64,000 nucleotides of DNA from an uncultured Saprospiraceae bacterium (GTDB lineage Bacteria > Bacteroidota > Bacteroidia > Chitinophagales > Saprospiraceae), in contig CALGLU010000022.1 of the NCBI GenBank assembly GCA_937959275.1, forward strand, positions 236,840 to 300,839, given 5' to 3'. Each line of letters starts with the position of its first letter. Position 1 is the first letter of the stretch. Made by a program: the position numbers and the translations under genes. The notes under the pieces are model-generated. The model saw only the letters and a program-made list of their open reading frames with translations, had not been told where the DNA came from and made no database searches. Positions 7,284-16,997 of the stretch are shown here, piece by piece.

Positions 7284-9029
7284 ATGAACGATCAAGAACC
7301 AATTAGAAACAACCAACAAATTCTTAAAGAGATACAAGCATCTTTTATTCCACATCAAAATTTTAATTATGCCCTTTTGGGTGGTTTAGGTGTCTGTCTT
7401 CTATGTGCATTAATATGGGCAGCCTTCACAGTGATTACTGAATATCAAATTGGATTAATTGCAATTGCAGTAGGTCTATTAGTAGGATTCTCTGTTCGTT
7501 ATTTTGGTGCTGGACTAGATCTCAAATACAATATTCTTGGTGGAGGATTAGCATTGCTGAGTTGTCTTTTAGGTAATCTTTTTGCCATCGTTGGATTTCT
7601 AGCGAATGAGCAAATGATAGGTTATGTTGAAACCTTCCAATTTTTTGATCTAGGGTTATTCAAAGAGATCATGGTTGAATCTTTTTCACCGATGGACTTG
7701 TTGTTTTATGCGATTGCTGCGTATGAAGGATTTAAGTTTTCGACAAGACTACCTACTGATAATGATCTTGAAGATTACTATAAAAATCGCTTTGATGGGA
7801 AGCCTGATTTCGATTTTCTTCGCGGACCACTAGCGATTGGCAGTTTTTTGTTGCTGTCAATGATTTGGTTTTTTATGACCTCAGAATTTTCAGGTGAAAA
7901 AGAATTCAGATTTGAGGATGGTGAAATCTCAGCCAAAGGTAATTATGTTGATGGCAACCAAGACGGTCTTTGGGATTACTTTCATAACAATGGAGAAAAA
8001 CAAGCTTCAGGGGTTTTTAAGCATGGATTAGAAGAAGGCACTTGGGAATATTTTGACTCGACTGGACAATTGAATAAGACTCAAGAATATGCTTCTGGAA
8101 TGTCACATGGAATCTTTATGACCTATGTAGATGGGGCAATGCAGGATAGTGGCAGATATGTTAATAATCGTGAAGAAGGAAAATGGATATCAAGATACCC
8201 TAATGGACAATTGATGTTTGAAGGAACAATGGTGAAAGGAAAAACAAACGGCAAGGTGGTTTATTATCATGAAAATGGTGCACCTAGTTCAGCTGGACTC
8301 ACAAAAAATGACCTTAACGAAGGCTTATGGAAAACATGGAATGAGCTGGGCCAACTAACCGAAGAAATAGAATACAAAGACGGAGAATTAGATAAAATCA
8401 TATATGTAAATGAAGAAGGCAAAGATATTGTTGTCAATGGAAATGGAGACTATAGTTATAAAGATGAAGAGGGCAGAATTATGTCTCTTGGAAAAGTCGA
8501 ACAGGGGAATCAAATCGGCATATGGAAATCATTTTATACTTCTGGTGCCTTATACGATGAAATAGAATACAGCACTGATGATCATAAGATTGTAAATATT
8601 TATGATCGAAATGGAGAACGACAAGTCAAAGATGGAAATGGCATCTTGAAATTGACATACGAATCGGGAAACTTACAAGAAGAAGGTGAAGTCAAAAATG
8701 GTAAAAGAGTTGGTGCGTGGAAAGAATACTATGACTCACCATCAGCTCTATCAGTTAGTATGAATTACGAAAATGGAAAGCTTAATGGTCGTGTAAATTT
8801 TTATAACATTGATAAGGTCTTGTTGTTAGAAGGAGAATGTAAAGATGACCGGAGACATGGTCTATGGAAATGGTATTTTCTGACTGGTGCTGTCGAATCA
8901 CAAGTCGAATTTAAAAAGGGAGAAAAAGAAGGTGTGCAAACTTTTTTCAATGAATCTGGACTAGAAGTCAAGCAAGAGGTATATAAAAATGGAGAATTGA
9001 TAAATGAAATTATTCTCAATGAGCAGTGA
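7284..9029 (+). CDS. Membrane protein with C-terminal YwqK/MORN-like repeats
   Basis: 581 residues. The N-terminal ~200 residues hold about five hydrophobic segments (for example LGGLGVCLLCALIWAAFTVI, LGGGLALLSCLLGNLFAI and PLAIGSFLLLSMIWFFM). From residue ~210 to the end there are about a dozen repeats of ~22 residues with the pattern G-x-W-x-x-[YF]-x-x-N-G-x-x-x-x-x-x-x-[YF]-x-x-G (for example DGLWDYFHNNGEKQASGVF, EGKWISRYPNGQLMFEG, IGIWKSFYTSGALYDE). This is the repeat of YwqK-family proteins, which are commonly labelled antitoxins; the sequence gives no toxin partner here. The repeats probably form an extended beta structure outside or inside the membrane. Confidence 0.75.
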   Translation: MNDQEPIRNNQQILKEIQASFIPHQNFNYALLGGLGVCLLCALIWAAFTVITEYQIGLIAIAVGLLVGFSVRYFGAGLDLKYNILGGGLALLSCLLGNLFAIVGFLANEQMIGYVETFQFFDLGLFKEIMVESFSPMDLLFYAIAAYEGFKFSTRLPTDNDLEDYYKNRFDGKPDFDFLRGPLAIGSFLLLSMIWFFMTSEFSGEKEFRFEDGEISAKGNYVDGNQDGLWDYFHNNGEKQASGVFKHGLEEGTWEYFDSTGQLNKTQEYASGMSHGIFMTYVDGAMQDSGRYVNNREEGKWISRYPNGQLMFEGTMVKGKTNGKVVYYHENGAPSSAGLTKNDLNEGLWKTWNELGQLTEEIEYKDGELDKIIYVNEEGKDIVVNGNGDYSYKDEEGRIMSLGKVEQGNQIGIWKSFYTSGALYDEIEYSTDDHKIVNIYDRNGERQVKDGNGILKLTYESGNLQEEGEVKNGKRVGAWKEYYDSPSALSVSMNYENGKLNGRVNFYNIDKVLLLEGECKDDRRHGLWKWYFLTGAVESQVEFKKGEKEGVQTFFNESGLEVKQEVYKNGELINEIILNEQ

Positions 9030-9151
9030 TTTGTTTTTGATACAAATGAAGTAATCTTAACAGGTTGTGGGAACTGAGCTTTCTATCTGCAACTTGAAAA
9101 TTAACTCTGCTTTTCTCCAACGATTGTTACAGAATCATCGTCTTTGTAAAT

Positions 9152-9553
9152 ATGAGATACTTATGTTTAATCGTTCTATTGATTTTTCAAGGCGCTTGTT
9201 CTGACAAAGATTGTTGCGCCGATCTTGAACCCACTATTATTGGAGAATGGAAGCTTACTATGCTATGTACGAGTATTGGAAATTCATCTTGCTCAGAAGA
9301 CAAGCTGGAAGAAGCTACTTATGATGATGCATATAGCTTTCTATCAGACGGAACATTTACAAATAATAGAGCGGGCTCTATTTGTTCAGGTACGTTTAGC
9401 TTTGATGGCATAGAGGAAGTCATGTTAAGCTCAGATGATCCTAATTGCACATTCTTTAATCGGACGTTAAGAATAACTAGATTGACGAATACAGAAATGT
9501 TTTTGTCTCCTCTGTGTGTTGATGGGTGTCTTTACTTATACATTAAACAGTAG
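9152..9553 (+). CDS. Small lipoprotein, lipocalin-like
   Basis: 133 residues with a lipoprotein signal (MRYLCLIVLLIFQGAC, lipid-modified Cys 16). The following segment TIIGEWKLTMLCTS, then FLSDGTFTNN, GTFSFDGIEEVML and LRITRLTNTEMFLS is the pattern of Bacteroidota lipocalin-like domains (GxWxL...F..DGT.....). It is cysteine-rich (about ten Cys), including a Cys-Cys pair after the lipobox, which suggests disulfides in the periplasm or at the surface. Ligand unknown. It stands alone, with more than 100 non-coding bases on each side. Confidence 0.65.
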   Translation: MRYLCLIVLLIFQGACSDKDCCADLEPTIIGEWKLTMLCTSIGNSSCSEDKLEEATYDDAYSFLSDGTFTNNRAGSICSGTFSFDGIEEVMLSSDDPNCTFFNRTLRITRLTNTEMFLSPLCVDGCLYLYIKQ

Positions 9554-9665
9554 CCATAGCATTCTTTGTTTGATCTGAGTTAACTGTATAGTCTTCCGCA
9601 AATTAGATCAAGGATTTGCATTGTTAAGCCTTGATTCCTACCTGAGAGATTCCTAATATTATAAG

Positions 9666-10211
9666 ATGGCAACAATTTTAAACTCTTTGAACAAGTCATT
9701 GATCGAATTCATCAATGAACAGCAGCTCTATTTTGTAGCAACGGCCGCAGCAGAAGGGAGGATCAATCTATCACCTAAAGGCCTAGATTCGTTACGTGTG
9801 CTTGACAAGCATAGCATAAGGTGGCTAAACTATACAGGTAGTGGAAATGAAACTGCCGCTCATCTATTAGCTTTAAACCGAATGACGGTCATGTTTTGCT
9901 CGTTTGGACCCAAGCCTCTTATCCTTAGATTGTATGGCACAGCTGAGGTGGTACATGAGTATGATACAGAATGGCAAGAATTCTTAGCTGAGTTTTCAAA
10001 CCCACTAGGGGCACGAAACATCTTCACGATGCAGATTGATACTGTTCAAACGTCTTGCGGATATGCCGTCCCAGAGTACGATTTTCTTAACCAACGTAGC
10101 CGTCTTGAGGAATGGAGTGCACAAAAAGGTGAAAATGGAATAAGTCAATATTGGAAAGCTAAAAATGTAAAAAGCATCGATGGTCTGCCTACTGGAATAC
10201 GAAATCAGTGA
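9666..10211 (+). CDS. Pyridoxamine 5'-phosphate oxidase-related FMN-binding protein
   Basis: 181 residues. The order of segments, LIEFINEQQLYFVATAAAEGRINLSPKG, IRWLNYTGSGNETAAHLLALNRMTVMFCSFGPKPLILRLYGTAEVV and DTVQTSCGYAVPEYDF, is the split-barrel flavoprotein family (PNPOx-like) that reduces or oxidises diverse substrates and is distinct from true PdxH. The window also encodes a genuine PdxH (52075-52728), which is different in sequence. The reaction is not predictable. Its stop lies 113 bases before the OmpA-family start. Confidence 0.82.
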   Translation: MATILNSLNKSLIEFINEQQLYFVATAAAEGRINLSPKGLDSLRVLDKHSIRWLNYTGSGNETAAHLLALNRMTVMFCSFGPKPLILRLYGTAEVVHEYDTEWQEFLAEFSNPLGARNIFTMQIDTVQTSCGYAVPEYDFLNQRSRLEEWSAQKGENGISQYWKAKNVKSIDGLPTGIRNQ

Positions 10212-10324
10212 TTTACAGAGAACTTTTCAGTTTAAAAATCAATTTTATTACAAAATTCGACCATAAAATCTGTAGAAGTCTCTATTTTAGCCTCACTAGA
10301 AAATTTACCAAACACACATTCAAA

Positions 10325-11155
10325 ATGAGAATTAAAATGATATCACCTAGAATCTTCCTTATGCTCGCAGTCTTTGCGCTAATGACTTCATGTGTTGGAA
10401 AGAAAAAATTTGAGGAAATGGTCATGAATAAAGACCAGGAAATCACCGAAATGAAGGAAAGCATGCAAAAGCTTGAATCGAGTATGCAAGCTAGCGTAGA
10501 TGAGCTGAATCAAAAAAATAGTGCCTTATCTAAAGAAAAAGATAATATTAACATGAACCTCAAGTCCGTTAAGGATGAGTTGTCATCGGCACAAAAAGAT
10601 TTGACTGATGTTGAATACAAAGTTGACCAAAAGCAAAAACAAATTGATAACCTCAGAGGAGAAATCAATGCTGCGTTTGCCAATGTTGAAGCTGCTGTTA
10701 GTAATGTCGACGCCGCAGTTATGAATAGCAATCAACGATTAAAAGATATTGAAGGTCAGTTATACCTTGATCTTAATGATAACATCAATTTCAAATCAGC
10801 ATCTGATAAACTTGCTGCAGGGGATATTGGTGCGATTCAGGAAATAGCAAATATGCTTATCGAAAACCCACAATTAACCTTATTCGTTGAGGGACATGCT
10901 GACAATCGAGGCGTTGTGACTGATAAGTTTGATGATAACTGGGACTTAAGTGCTGCAAGAGGTATTTCTGTTGTTAGAAAATTAATTGAAATGGGTGTCA
11001 ATCCAAAACAATTAGCGGCTGCAGGTCGAGCAGAATTCTTGCCTGAAGTTGCTGGAGATTCTAAAGAAGCTCATGAAGCAAATAGAAGGACTGAGTTTGT
11101 CATTGTACCAAATGTTGGCAAATTGTACCGATTATTTAAAGATAAGAAACCATAG
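10325..11155 (+). CDS. OmpA-family lipoprotein with coiled-coil stalk
   Basis: 276 residues from ATG 10325 (the frame extends upstream, but the ATG gives a proper lipoprotein signal, MRIKMISPRIFLMLAVFALMTSC, with the Cys at 23; an ATG at 10337 also works). Residues about 30-130 are a coiled coil. The C-terminal ~115 residues form an OmpA domain: a strand INFKSASDKLAAGD, then LTLFVEGHADNRG, the peptidoglycan-contacting segment WDLSAARGISVVRKLIEMGVNPKQLAAAGRAE and the final NRRTEFVIVP. Predicted to tether the outer membrane to peptidoglycan. The two loops after VEGHADNRG are of normal length. Confidence 0.88.
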   Translation: MRIKMISPRIFLMLAVFALMTSCVGKKKFEEMVMNKDQEITEMKESMQKLESSMQASVDELNQKNSALSKEKDNINMNLKSVKDELSSAQKDLTDVEYKVDQKQKQIDNLRGEINAAFANVEAAVSNVDAAVMNSNQRLKDIEGQLYLDLNDNINFKSASDKLAAGDIGAIQEIANMLIENPQLTLFVEGHADNRGVVTDKFDDNWDLSAARGISVVRKLIEMGVNPKQLAAAGRAEFLPEVAGDSKEAHEANRRTEFVIVPNVGKLYRLFKDKKP

Positions 11156-11247
11156 TCGTTAAGACACTCTCTTTAAGAGTATCAAATAATTTAGACCTAA
11201 CCACCATTAGTCGCTTTAGTGGCTTCACTTTTGTTATAATTACTTAA

Positions 11248-12738
11248 ATGTACTTATTAGGTCTAGATATTGGTAGTTCCTCGATTAAAGCTGCTGTCGT
11301 TGCAATTGACAGCAGGAGTCCTGTAGCTACAGCTTCATACCCACCAACGGAAATGGCCATACAAGCTCCGCAAGCTGCTTGGGCTGAACAAGATCCGGAT
11401 ATGTGGTGGGCATACGCCGCAAAGGCAATTCAGGCTTGTCTTGAGATGTCCCAAGTAAAAGTCACTGATATTCAAGCAATTGGTATTTCCTACCAAATGC
11501 ATGGCTTGGTAGCAGTTGATCAACAAGGCGTCCCCGTTAGGCCATCTATCATCTGGTGCGACAGTCGAGCCGTTGAGATTGGTGACGCTGCGGCTCAAGA
11601 ATTAGGTGCAGACTTCTGCAGTCAACACTACCTCAATACACCTGGTAACTTTACTGCGTCCAAGCTTAAATGGGTCAAAGAGAATGAACCAGAGGTGTAC
11701 AGTCGGATACATAAGGTGTTCTTGCCCGGCGATTACATTGCTTATAAGATGACAGGAGAGATGTGTACGACCATATCAGGCCTGTCCGAAGGCATCTTGT
11801 GGGATTTTAAAAATCACAGTCCAGCGTCTGACCTCTTGAACCATTATGGTATTGATGAGTCTCTACTAGCGGATATTCAACCTACGTTTTCCGTCCAAGG
11901 CTCATTACATGCGCAGGCGGCGGAGTTTTTAAGTCTACCTGTAGGCATTCCTGTTTCGTATAGAGCTGGCGATCAACCTAATAATGCGATGTCACTAGGT
12001 GTCTTTGAGCCAGGACAAATCGCTGGGACTGGAGGCACGTCTGGAGTCGTCTATGCTGTTTCAGATCAATTAGTCCATGATCCAGATATGAGAGTCAATA
12101 GTTTTGCTCATGTTAATTATCAAACACATGATCCAAGAGTTGGTGTCTTGCTGTGCATTAATGGATGTGGTATTCAATATGGATGGCTACGTAAATTAAT
12201 GGGTGAAGAAAATGTAAGCTATTTTGATTTAGAGCAAAAAGCCGCAGGTATTGATATCGGGAGTGAGGGTTTATCAATCGTTTCTTTTGGTAATGGTGCA
12301 GAACGAATGTTGAAAAATGAAGCGCCAGGAGGGCAAGTCTTAAATTTGAATTTTAATGTGCATGATCAGGCACATATGTACCGAGCTGCGCTGGAGGGCA
12401 TCGCCTTTGCCTTTTATTATGGCATACAAAGCATGCAGCAAATGGGAGTCCAAGTGTCTGAGATGAGGGTTGGCAATGATAATTTATTTCAGTCCTCTAT
12501 TTTTTCAAAAACCTTGTCGAGTTTGTCAGGCGCAAGCATTAACCTTGTCGAAACCACAGGTGCTGTCGGTGCTGCTTTGGGAGCAGGCGTAGGCATCGGA
12601 CAATATGCATCGCTCAAAGACGCTTTCAATAATCAAGTCGTTATAAAAACAATCGAACCAGATACAGCAGAAACCAGCGCATATCAAGGCGCCTATGAAA
12701 CATGGTTTAATCAATTACAAAAGTTTATTAGCAAATAA
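11248..12738 (+). CDS. xylB: Xylulokinase
   Basis: 496 residues, normal for xylulokinase. FGGY-kinase landmarks: phosphate-1 motif [15 protein letters not shown] at the N-terminus, [24 protein letters not shown] with the M-H-G substrate contact, IIWCDSRA, the phosphate-2/adenosine region [13 protein letters not shown], and the C-terminal [19 protein letters not shown]...ALGAG region. Phosphorylates D-xylulose to xylulose 5-phosphate with ATP, feeding the pentose phosphate pathway. First gene of an operon: xylA starts 5 bases after its stop. Confidence 0.93.
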   Translation: MYLLGLDIGSSSIKAAVVAIDSRSPVATASYPPTEMAIQAPQAAWAEQDPDMWWAYAAKAIQACLEMSQVKVTDIQAIGISYQMHGLVAVDQQGVPVRPSIIWCDSRAVEIGDAAAQELGADFCSQHYLNTPGNFTASKLKWVKENEPEVYSRIHKVFLPGDYIAYKMTGEMCTTISGLSEGILWDFKNHSPASDLLNHYGIDESLLADIQPTFSVQGSLHAQAAEFLSLPVGIPVSYRAGDQPNNAMSLGVFEPGQIAGTGGTSGVVYAVSDQLVHDPDMRVNSFAHVNYQTHDPRVGVLLCINGCGIQYGWLRKLMGEENVSYFDLEQKAAGIDIGSEGLSIVSFGNGAERMLKNEAPGGQVLNLNFNVHDQAHMYRAALEGIAFAFYYGIQSMQQMGVQVSEMRVGNDNLFQSSIFSKTLSSLSGASINLVETTGAVGAALGAGVGIGQYASLKDAFNNQVVIKTIEPDTAETSAYQGAYETWFNQLQKFISK

Positions 12739-12743
12739 TTTAT

Positions 12744-14075
12744 ATGAGTAAAGTACTAATTGGGAATACAGAATACTTCCCTGACATAAAGAAAATTAAA
12801 TTCGAGGGTCGTAAATCCAAAAATCCATTGGCATTTAAATTTTACAAAGCCGATCAAAAAGTAGGTGGTAAATCCATGAAGAATCACTTCAAATTTGCCT
12901 GTGCGTATTGGCATTCATTCTGTAATGGTGGTGGCGATCCTTTTGGTCCAGAAACGAAACGGTTTCAGTGGGATCAGGCAGCAGATCCTGTGCAAAGAGC
13001 CAAAGATAAAATGGATGCAGCGTTTGAATTTATGACGAAGATGGGGCTCGAATACTATTGCTTTCATGATGTCGATCTTGTGGATGAAGGAGATAATTTA
13101 AAAGACTTTAGAAAACGATTAGATGCGGTGTCTGATTATGCACTTCCAAAAATGAAAGCATCTGGGATTAAAGTGCTGTGGGGTACGGCTAACCTCTTTA
13201 GCAACCCGCGCTACATGAATGGTGCAGCCACTAATCCTGATTTTAATGTTGTGGCCTATGCAGGTGGTCAACTTAAGAATGCTATCGATACAACGATAAA
13301 GCTAGGTGGAGAGAATTATGTGTTTTGGGGTGGGCGAGAAGGTTACATGTCTTTGTTGAATACCAATATGAAAAAGGAACTTGATCATATGGGCAGGTTT
13401 CTCAGTATGGCAAGAGATTATGCGCGTAAGAAAGGGTTTAAAGGGACGTTCTTTATTGAGCCAAAACCTATGGAACCGTCTAAGCACCAATACGATTTTG
13501 ATACAGCGACAGTGCTCAACTTTTTGCGTGAATACGATTTGATGGATGATTTCAAAATTAATATTGAAGTGAATCATGCTACACTCGCCTTACACACATT
13601 TCAGCATGAACTACAAGTCGCGGCGAATGCTAATGCACTAGGATCAATTGATGCCAATCGTGGTGACTACCAAAATGGATGGGACACGGATCAGTTTCCT
13701 GTTGATCTGTATGAGTTAACAGAGGCGATGTTAGTGATTTTAGAATCAGGAGGTATCCAAGGCGGCGGTGTTAATTTTGATGCTAAAACGCGACGGAATT
13801 CTACTGACAATGACGATTTGTTTTTTGCTCATATTGGTGGCATGGATAATTTTGCCAGAGCGTTATTAATAGCCAATGACATCTTAAAAGAATCTGATTA
13901 CAAAAAACTAAGACGGAATAGATATCGTTCGTTTGAGAGAGGTAATGGCAAAGCATTTGAGGAAGGGAAGTTAAAATTAGCAGATTTAGCAAAGATTGCG
14001 GCAAAAAATGGGGAGCCTGAGCAAACAAGTGGCAAGCAAGAATTGTTTGAAAACATAATTAACCAATACATTTAA
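12744..14075 (+). CDS. xylA: Xylose isomerase
   Basis: 443 residues, matching class II xylose isomerases of Bacteroidota. Visible landmarks: [20 protein letters not shown], the catalytic His in [25 protein letters not shown], the metal ligands in [17 protein letters not shown] and [14 protein letters not shown], and the final metal site [23 protein letters not shown]-barrel enzyme converting D-xylose to D-xylulose with two divalent metals in the cytoplasm. Lies between xylB (5-base gap) and a GH16 gene (3-base gap), so the three are one transcript. No xylose transporter or XylR regulator is visible nearby. Confidence 0.96.
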   Translation: MSKVLIGNTEYFPDIKKIKFEGRKSKNPLAFKFYKADQKVGGKSMKNHFKFACAYWHSFCNGGGDPFGPETKRFQWDQAADPVQRAKDKMDAAFEFMTKMGLEYYCFHDVDLVDEGDNLKDFRKRLDAVSDYALPKMKASGIKVLWGTANLFSNPRYMNGAATNPDFNVVAYAGGQLKNAIDTTIKLGGENYVFWGGREGYMSLLNTNMKKELDHMGRFLSMARDYARKKGFKGTFFIEPKPMEPSKHQYDFDTATVLNFLREYDLMDDFKINIEVNHATLALHTFQHELQVAANANALGSIDANRGDYQNGWDTDQFPVDLYELTEAMLVILESGGIQGGGVNFDAKTRRNSTDNDDLFFAHIGGMDNFARALLIANDILKESDYKKLRRNRYRSFERGNGKAFEEGKLKLADLAKIAAKNGEPEQTSGKQELFENIINQYI

Positions 14076-14078
14076 TCA

Positions 14079-15287
14079 ATGCGAAGTCTCTTTTTCATCT
14101 TTTTGGCCATACATGTTACGTTCATATCATGTAGTGATTCAGAGCCAGGAATGGAGATGAACGAGCCTGATCCAATGCTTGTCATCCCGACACTATCAAT
14201 CTTAGATCGATCTCTATTGGAAAAGGATGATCAATTTGATATGATTTTTGAAGTCAAACTGTCTGAAGCTACAACGGAGGCAATTACAGTAGACTATGCA
14301 CTTCAGGGATTGACGGCGGAGCCCGGCGTGGATTTTGGGGATCAAGGTGGATCGTTTACGATTGCTGCAGGAGACACTAAATTTGAATTAGCTGTTCCAA
14401 TCTTACCAGATGACATTCGTGAAGTTGAAGAGGAATTTGAAGTTGTCTTGTCGAACGTAAAGAATGCCACGGTCACAAAAGATAAGGCCATTGGTATCAT
14501 ACTTGATGATGATGATGAGACCGCTAATACAGTTGAAGATGGATACATGACTTCCGAAACACATTATGGATATAGTTTGACGTGGGGAGATGAGTTTGAT
14601 GGCACTAGCCTAAATCTTGAAGACTATAATTTTGATCTTGGTGACGGCTGTCCTAATATATGTGGATGGGGAAATAATGAATTAGAGGTTTATACTGATA
14701 AGCCAGAAAACATCAAAGTGGCTGATGGTAAGTTAAGTATTACAGCAACTAAGTCGGGGACTAGTTACGAGTCTGCTAAAATCCATACAAAAGATAAGCA
14801 AAGTTTTGTGTTTGGAAGGATTGATATTCGAGCTAAGCTGCCGGAAGGTCAGGGCATTTGGCCAGCGCTGTGGATGTTAGGCCAAAACATTGATGAAGTT
14901 GGTTGGCCTGCGTGTGGAGAGATTGACATTATGGAAATGGTAGGCCACACGCCAAAGGTTACCCATGGCACAGCCCATTGGGGCGCAGCAGGCGGGCCGA
15001 GTACTTTTAAAGGAGCTAGCTTTAGTCTCGATGAAAAATTTAGTGACAAATTTCATGTTTTTTCTCTAGTCTGGGAAATGAATGAGTTGGTATGGTATGT
15101 TGATGAAACAAAATTTTTCACAGCGAATCTAGCTACTATTGGAAATGAACAGTGGCGATTTAATCAACAATTTTATTTGATTTTCAATGTTGCTGTTGGT
15201 GGTAATTGGCCAGGTAGTCCAGATGCCACAACAGTATTTCCGCAGACGATGGATATCGATTATGTGAGAGTATTTCAGCGAACGTAA
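14079..15287 (+). CDS. Glycoside hydrolase family 16 lipoprotein (laminarinase-like) with Calx-beta domain
   Basis: 402 residues. A lipoprotein signal (MRSLFFIFLAIHVTFISC, lipid Cys 18) is followed by a Calx-beta-like domain (about residues 35-150: ATTEAITVDYAL, AEPGVDFGDQGGSFTIAAGD, VEEEFEVVLSNV). A GH16 domain then runs from YSLTWGDEFDGTSLN to the end. The catalytic E-x-D-x-x-E signature is present in CGEIDIMEMVG, with GQGIWPALWMLG before it and YVDETKFF and DIDYVRVFQ after it, typical of endo-beta-1,3-glucanases (laminarinases). Probably anchored to the outer membrane and cutting beta-glucan. Its position right after xylA (3 bases) makes it part of the xylose operon, an unusual pairing. 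Confidence 0.9.
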   Translation: MRSLFFIFLAIHVTFISCSDSEPGMEMNEPDPMLVIPTLSILDRSLLEKDDQFDMIFEVKLSEATTEAITVDYALQGLTAEPGVDFGDQGGSFTIAAGDTKFELAVPILPDDIREVEEEFEVVLSNVKNATVTKDKAIGIILDDDDETANTVEDGYMTSETHYGYSLTWGDEFDGTSLNLEDYNFDLGDGCPNICGWGNNELEVYTDKPENIKVADGKLSITATKSGTSYESAKIHTKDKQSFVFGRIDIRAKLPEGQGIWPALWMLGQNIDEVGWPACGEIDIMEMVGHTPKVTHGTAHWGAAGGPSTFKGASFSLDEKFSDKFHVFSLVWEMNELVWYVDETKFFTANLATIGNEQWRFNQQFYLIFNVAVGGNWPGSPDATTVFPQTMDIDYVRVFQRT

Positions 15288-15385
15288 TGAAAATTCGGCA
15301 ATGAATTAATTTAATGCAGGACTGATTCCAAAATACTGTAGTGGCTTAAAAATACGCTCACTATATAAAAGTTTATTGTGTCTTT

Positions 15386-16339
15386 TTAAGGTAACAGTCC
15401 AACCGCTTTTTTCATAGACTGCAGCCCTTCCTTCGCAACAACTAAGGCATCTTGCTTCCAATATTCTCGGTTAAATAATTCGAGAGACAAGACTTTTGGA
15501 TGTGCTGGATCAGCTAGGTCCGACAGAATCTTTTTTAATGGTGCTACGCCTAAGCCTGGATAAACACGATCTTTATCACCAATCGTATGTCGATCTGGCT
15601 GCGCGGGATAATCATTCATATGAAAAATCTCAATAGCATCAGGGGCAATGAGATCTAATCCTTCGAATGGAGATCCACCCTTATATAAATGATACACATC
15701 AGGCAATATTCTCGTGTTGCTATGGCCACATTGAGCAGCGACGTAAAGTACTTGACTTAACTTATGTAGATGTTTGGAAAAACCCCATACCTCTAATTGG
15801 GGAATCACGCCAATCGAAGAACCTAACTCAACTAAATCATAGAAACGCTCAGCCACAGCATCCAGATTCAATGCTTCCACATCTGTAGCGCCGGCAGGAG
15901 GAGCGGCTATGCGTCGACAGCCTAGCTGCGCTAATAATTCCATTTCTGCTTTTGCTTGCTCTAAGGCTTTCGTCCGCGCGGCATCATCGTCTATAATCCA
16001 CTGCGCAAAGCCAATCGCATTTTCCACACGAATACCTAAGGCATCAATTTTTTTCTTTAGCTCAGACAGCTTGCCACCTTCATCTATAAAATTATGGAGT
16101 GTTGGAATCCAGATTTCGATCCCATTATAGCCTGCCTCTGCTGCAATCTCGATCTCTTTTTCCAAGCCAACTTTTTGTCCCATTATAGTGCTTGTATTCA
16201 AACAATACGAAAAGGGTTGATTGAGGGATTTAGCTGATGATATGGCTTGATTCGTGCCGCAGGATGGCAAAAGGGAAGCACTTGTGATAAGGCCAATACC
16301 AGATAATGCTTGCCGTCGAGATAATTTCGTGTGATCCAT
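15386..16339 (-). CDS. Sugar phosphate isomerase/epimerase-like TIM-barrel protein, exported
   Basis: 317 residues from the ATG at 16339; an in-frame GTG 24 codons upstream (16411) would add an unlikely tail. The N-terminus KLSRRQALSGIGLITSASLLPSCG looks like a twin-arginine signal (SRRQA) ending in a lipobox-like LLPSCG. The body has the Xyl-isomerase-like TIM barrel wording: EIAAEAGYNGIEIWIP, KKIDALGIRVENAIGF, RIAAPPAGATD, IPQLEVWGFSKHL, RILPDVYHLYKGGSPF, EIFHMNDYPAQPDR and VLSLELFNREYW, with plausible metal ligands E, D, H and E. Likely isomerises a free or oxidised sugar in the periplasm. Convergent with the GH16 gene. Confidence 0.8.
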   Translation of the reverse strand: MDHTKLSRRQALSGIGLITSASLLPSCGTNQAISSAKSLNQPFSYCLNTSTIMGQKVGLEKEIEIAAEAGYNGIEIWIPTLHNFIDEGGKLSELKKKIDALGIRVENAIGFAQWIIDDDAARTKALEQAKAEMELLAQLGCRRIAAPPAGATDVEALNLDAVAERFYDLVELGSSIGVIPQLEVWGFSKHLHKLSQVLYVAAQCGHSNTRILPDVYHLYKGGSPFEGLDLIAPDAIEIFHMNDYPAQPDRHTIGDKDRVYPGLGVAPLKKILSDLADPAHPKVLSLELFNREYWKQDALVVAKEGLQSMKKAVGLLP

Positions 16340-16480
16340 GTTTGAAAGATAGTGAATACTCGGTTTTAAATCTCTACGATTAATTATGAAGATGAAATAT
16401 GTTTTACGCACACAAGAACCAACATTCAGGAGTATTGATTATCTTTCTACCAATATTATTAACCTCATATATCATCCTCC

Positions 16481-16912
16481 ATGATTCCAAGATCAGAACC
16501 AGTTATTTGCATCGAAACGTTTCATGTGCCCGTCACAGATCTATGGTCAGCCATCACAGATCAAGAGCAAATGAAAGAATGGTATTTTGATATGATTGAT
16601 CAATTCGTTCCCGAGGTTGGCGGTCTAACACAATTTGTGATCGAACATGAAGGATTGACATTTACACATATCTGGAAAGTGACAGAAGCAATTCCCAATA
16701 AGAAGATTGCTTATTCTTGGTCTTACAAAGAATACGACGGCGAAGGACATGTCAGTTTTGATTTGGAAGAGATGGGCGACACTGTACGGCTGACATTGAC
16801 AAACACAGGATTGGACAGCTTCCCAGACCACATTCCAGCATTTTCTAGAGAAAGCTGTGTCAATGGATGGAACTATTTGATTCGTACACGACTAAAGGAA
16901 TTTATGGAGTAA
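16481..16912 (+). CDS. SRPBCC / AHSA1-type START-like protein
   Basis: 143 residues, the usual length of a single SRPBCC domain. Landmarks: VICIETFHVPVTDLWSAITDQEQMKEWYFD, FTHIWKVTEAIPNKKIAYSWSYKEYDGEGHVSFDLEEMGDTVRLTLTNTGLDSFP, and a C-terminal helix CVNGWNYLIRTRLKEF. The family has a deep hydrophobic cavity for lipids or aromatic ligands, and some members resemble Aha1. The role is not predictable. Divergent from the TIM-barrel gene, with 141 bases between the two starts. Confidence 0.85.
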   Translation: MIPRSEPVICIETFHVPVTDLWSAITDQEQMKEWYFDMIDQFVPEVGGLTQFVIEHEGLTFTHIWKVTEAIPNKKIAYSWSYKEYDGEGHVSFDLEEMGDTVRLTLTNTGLDSFPDHIPAFSRESCVNGWNYLIRTRLKEFME

Positions 16913-16997
16913 TTTTATGCACCTTCGTCCTGAACCTTCCTGACCGTTTGTATCGTAATTGATTGTTTATAATCACATGACTTTTATTACTATATCC

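Noticed and set aside
7284..9029. Toxin-antitoxin system around the YwqK-repeat protein
   Set aside because: No neighbouring toxin gene; the antitoxin label of this repeat family is a naming habit and cannot be supported here.
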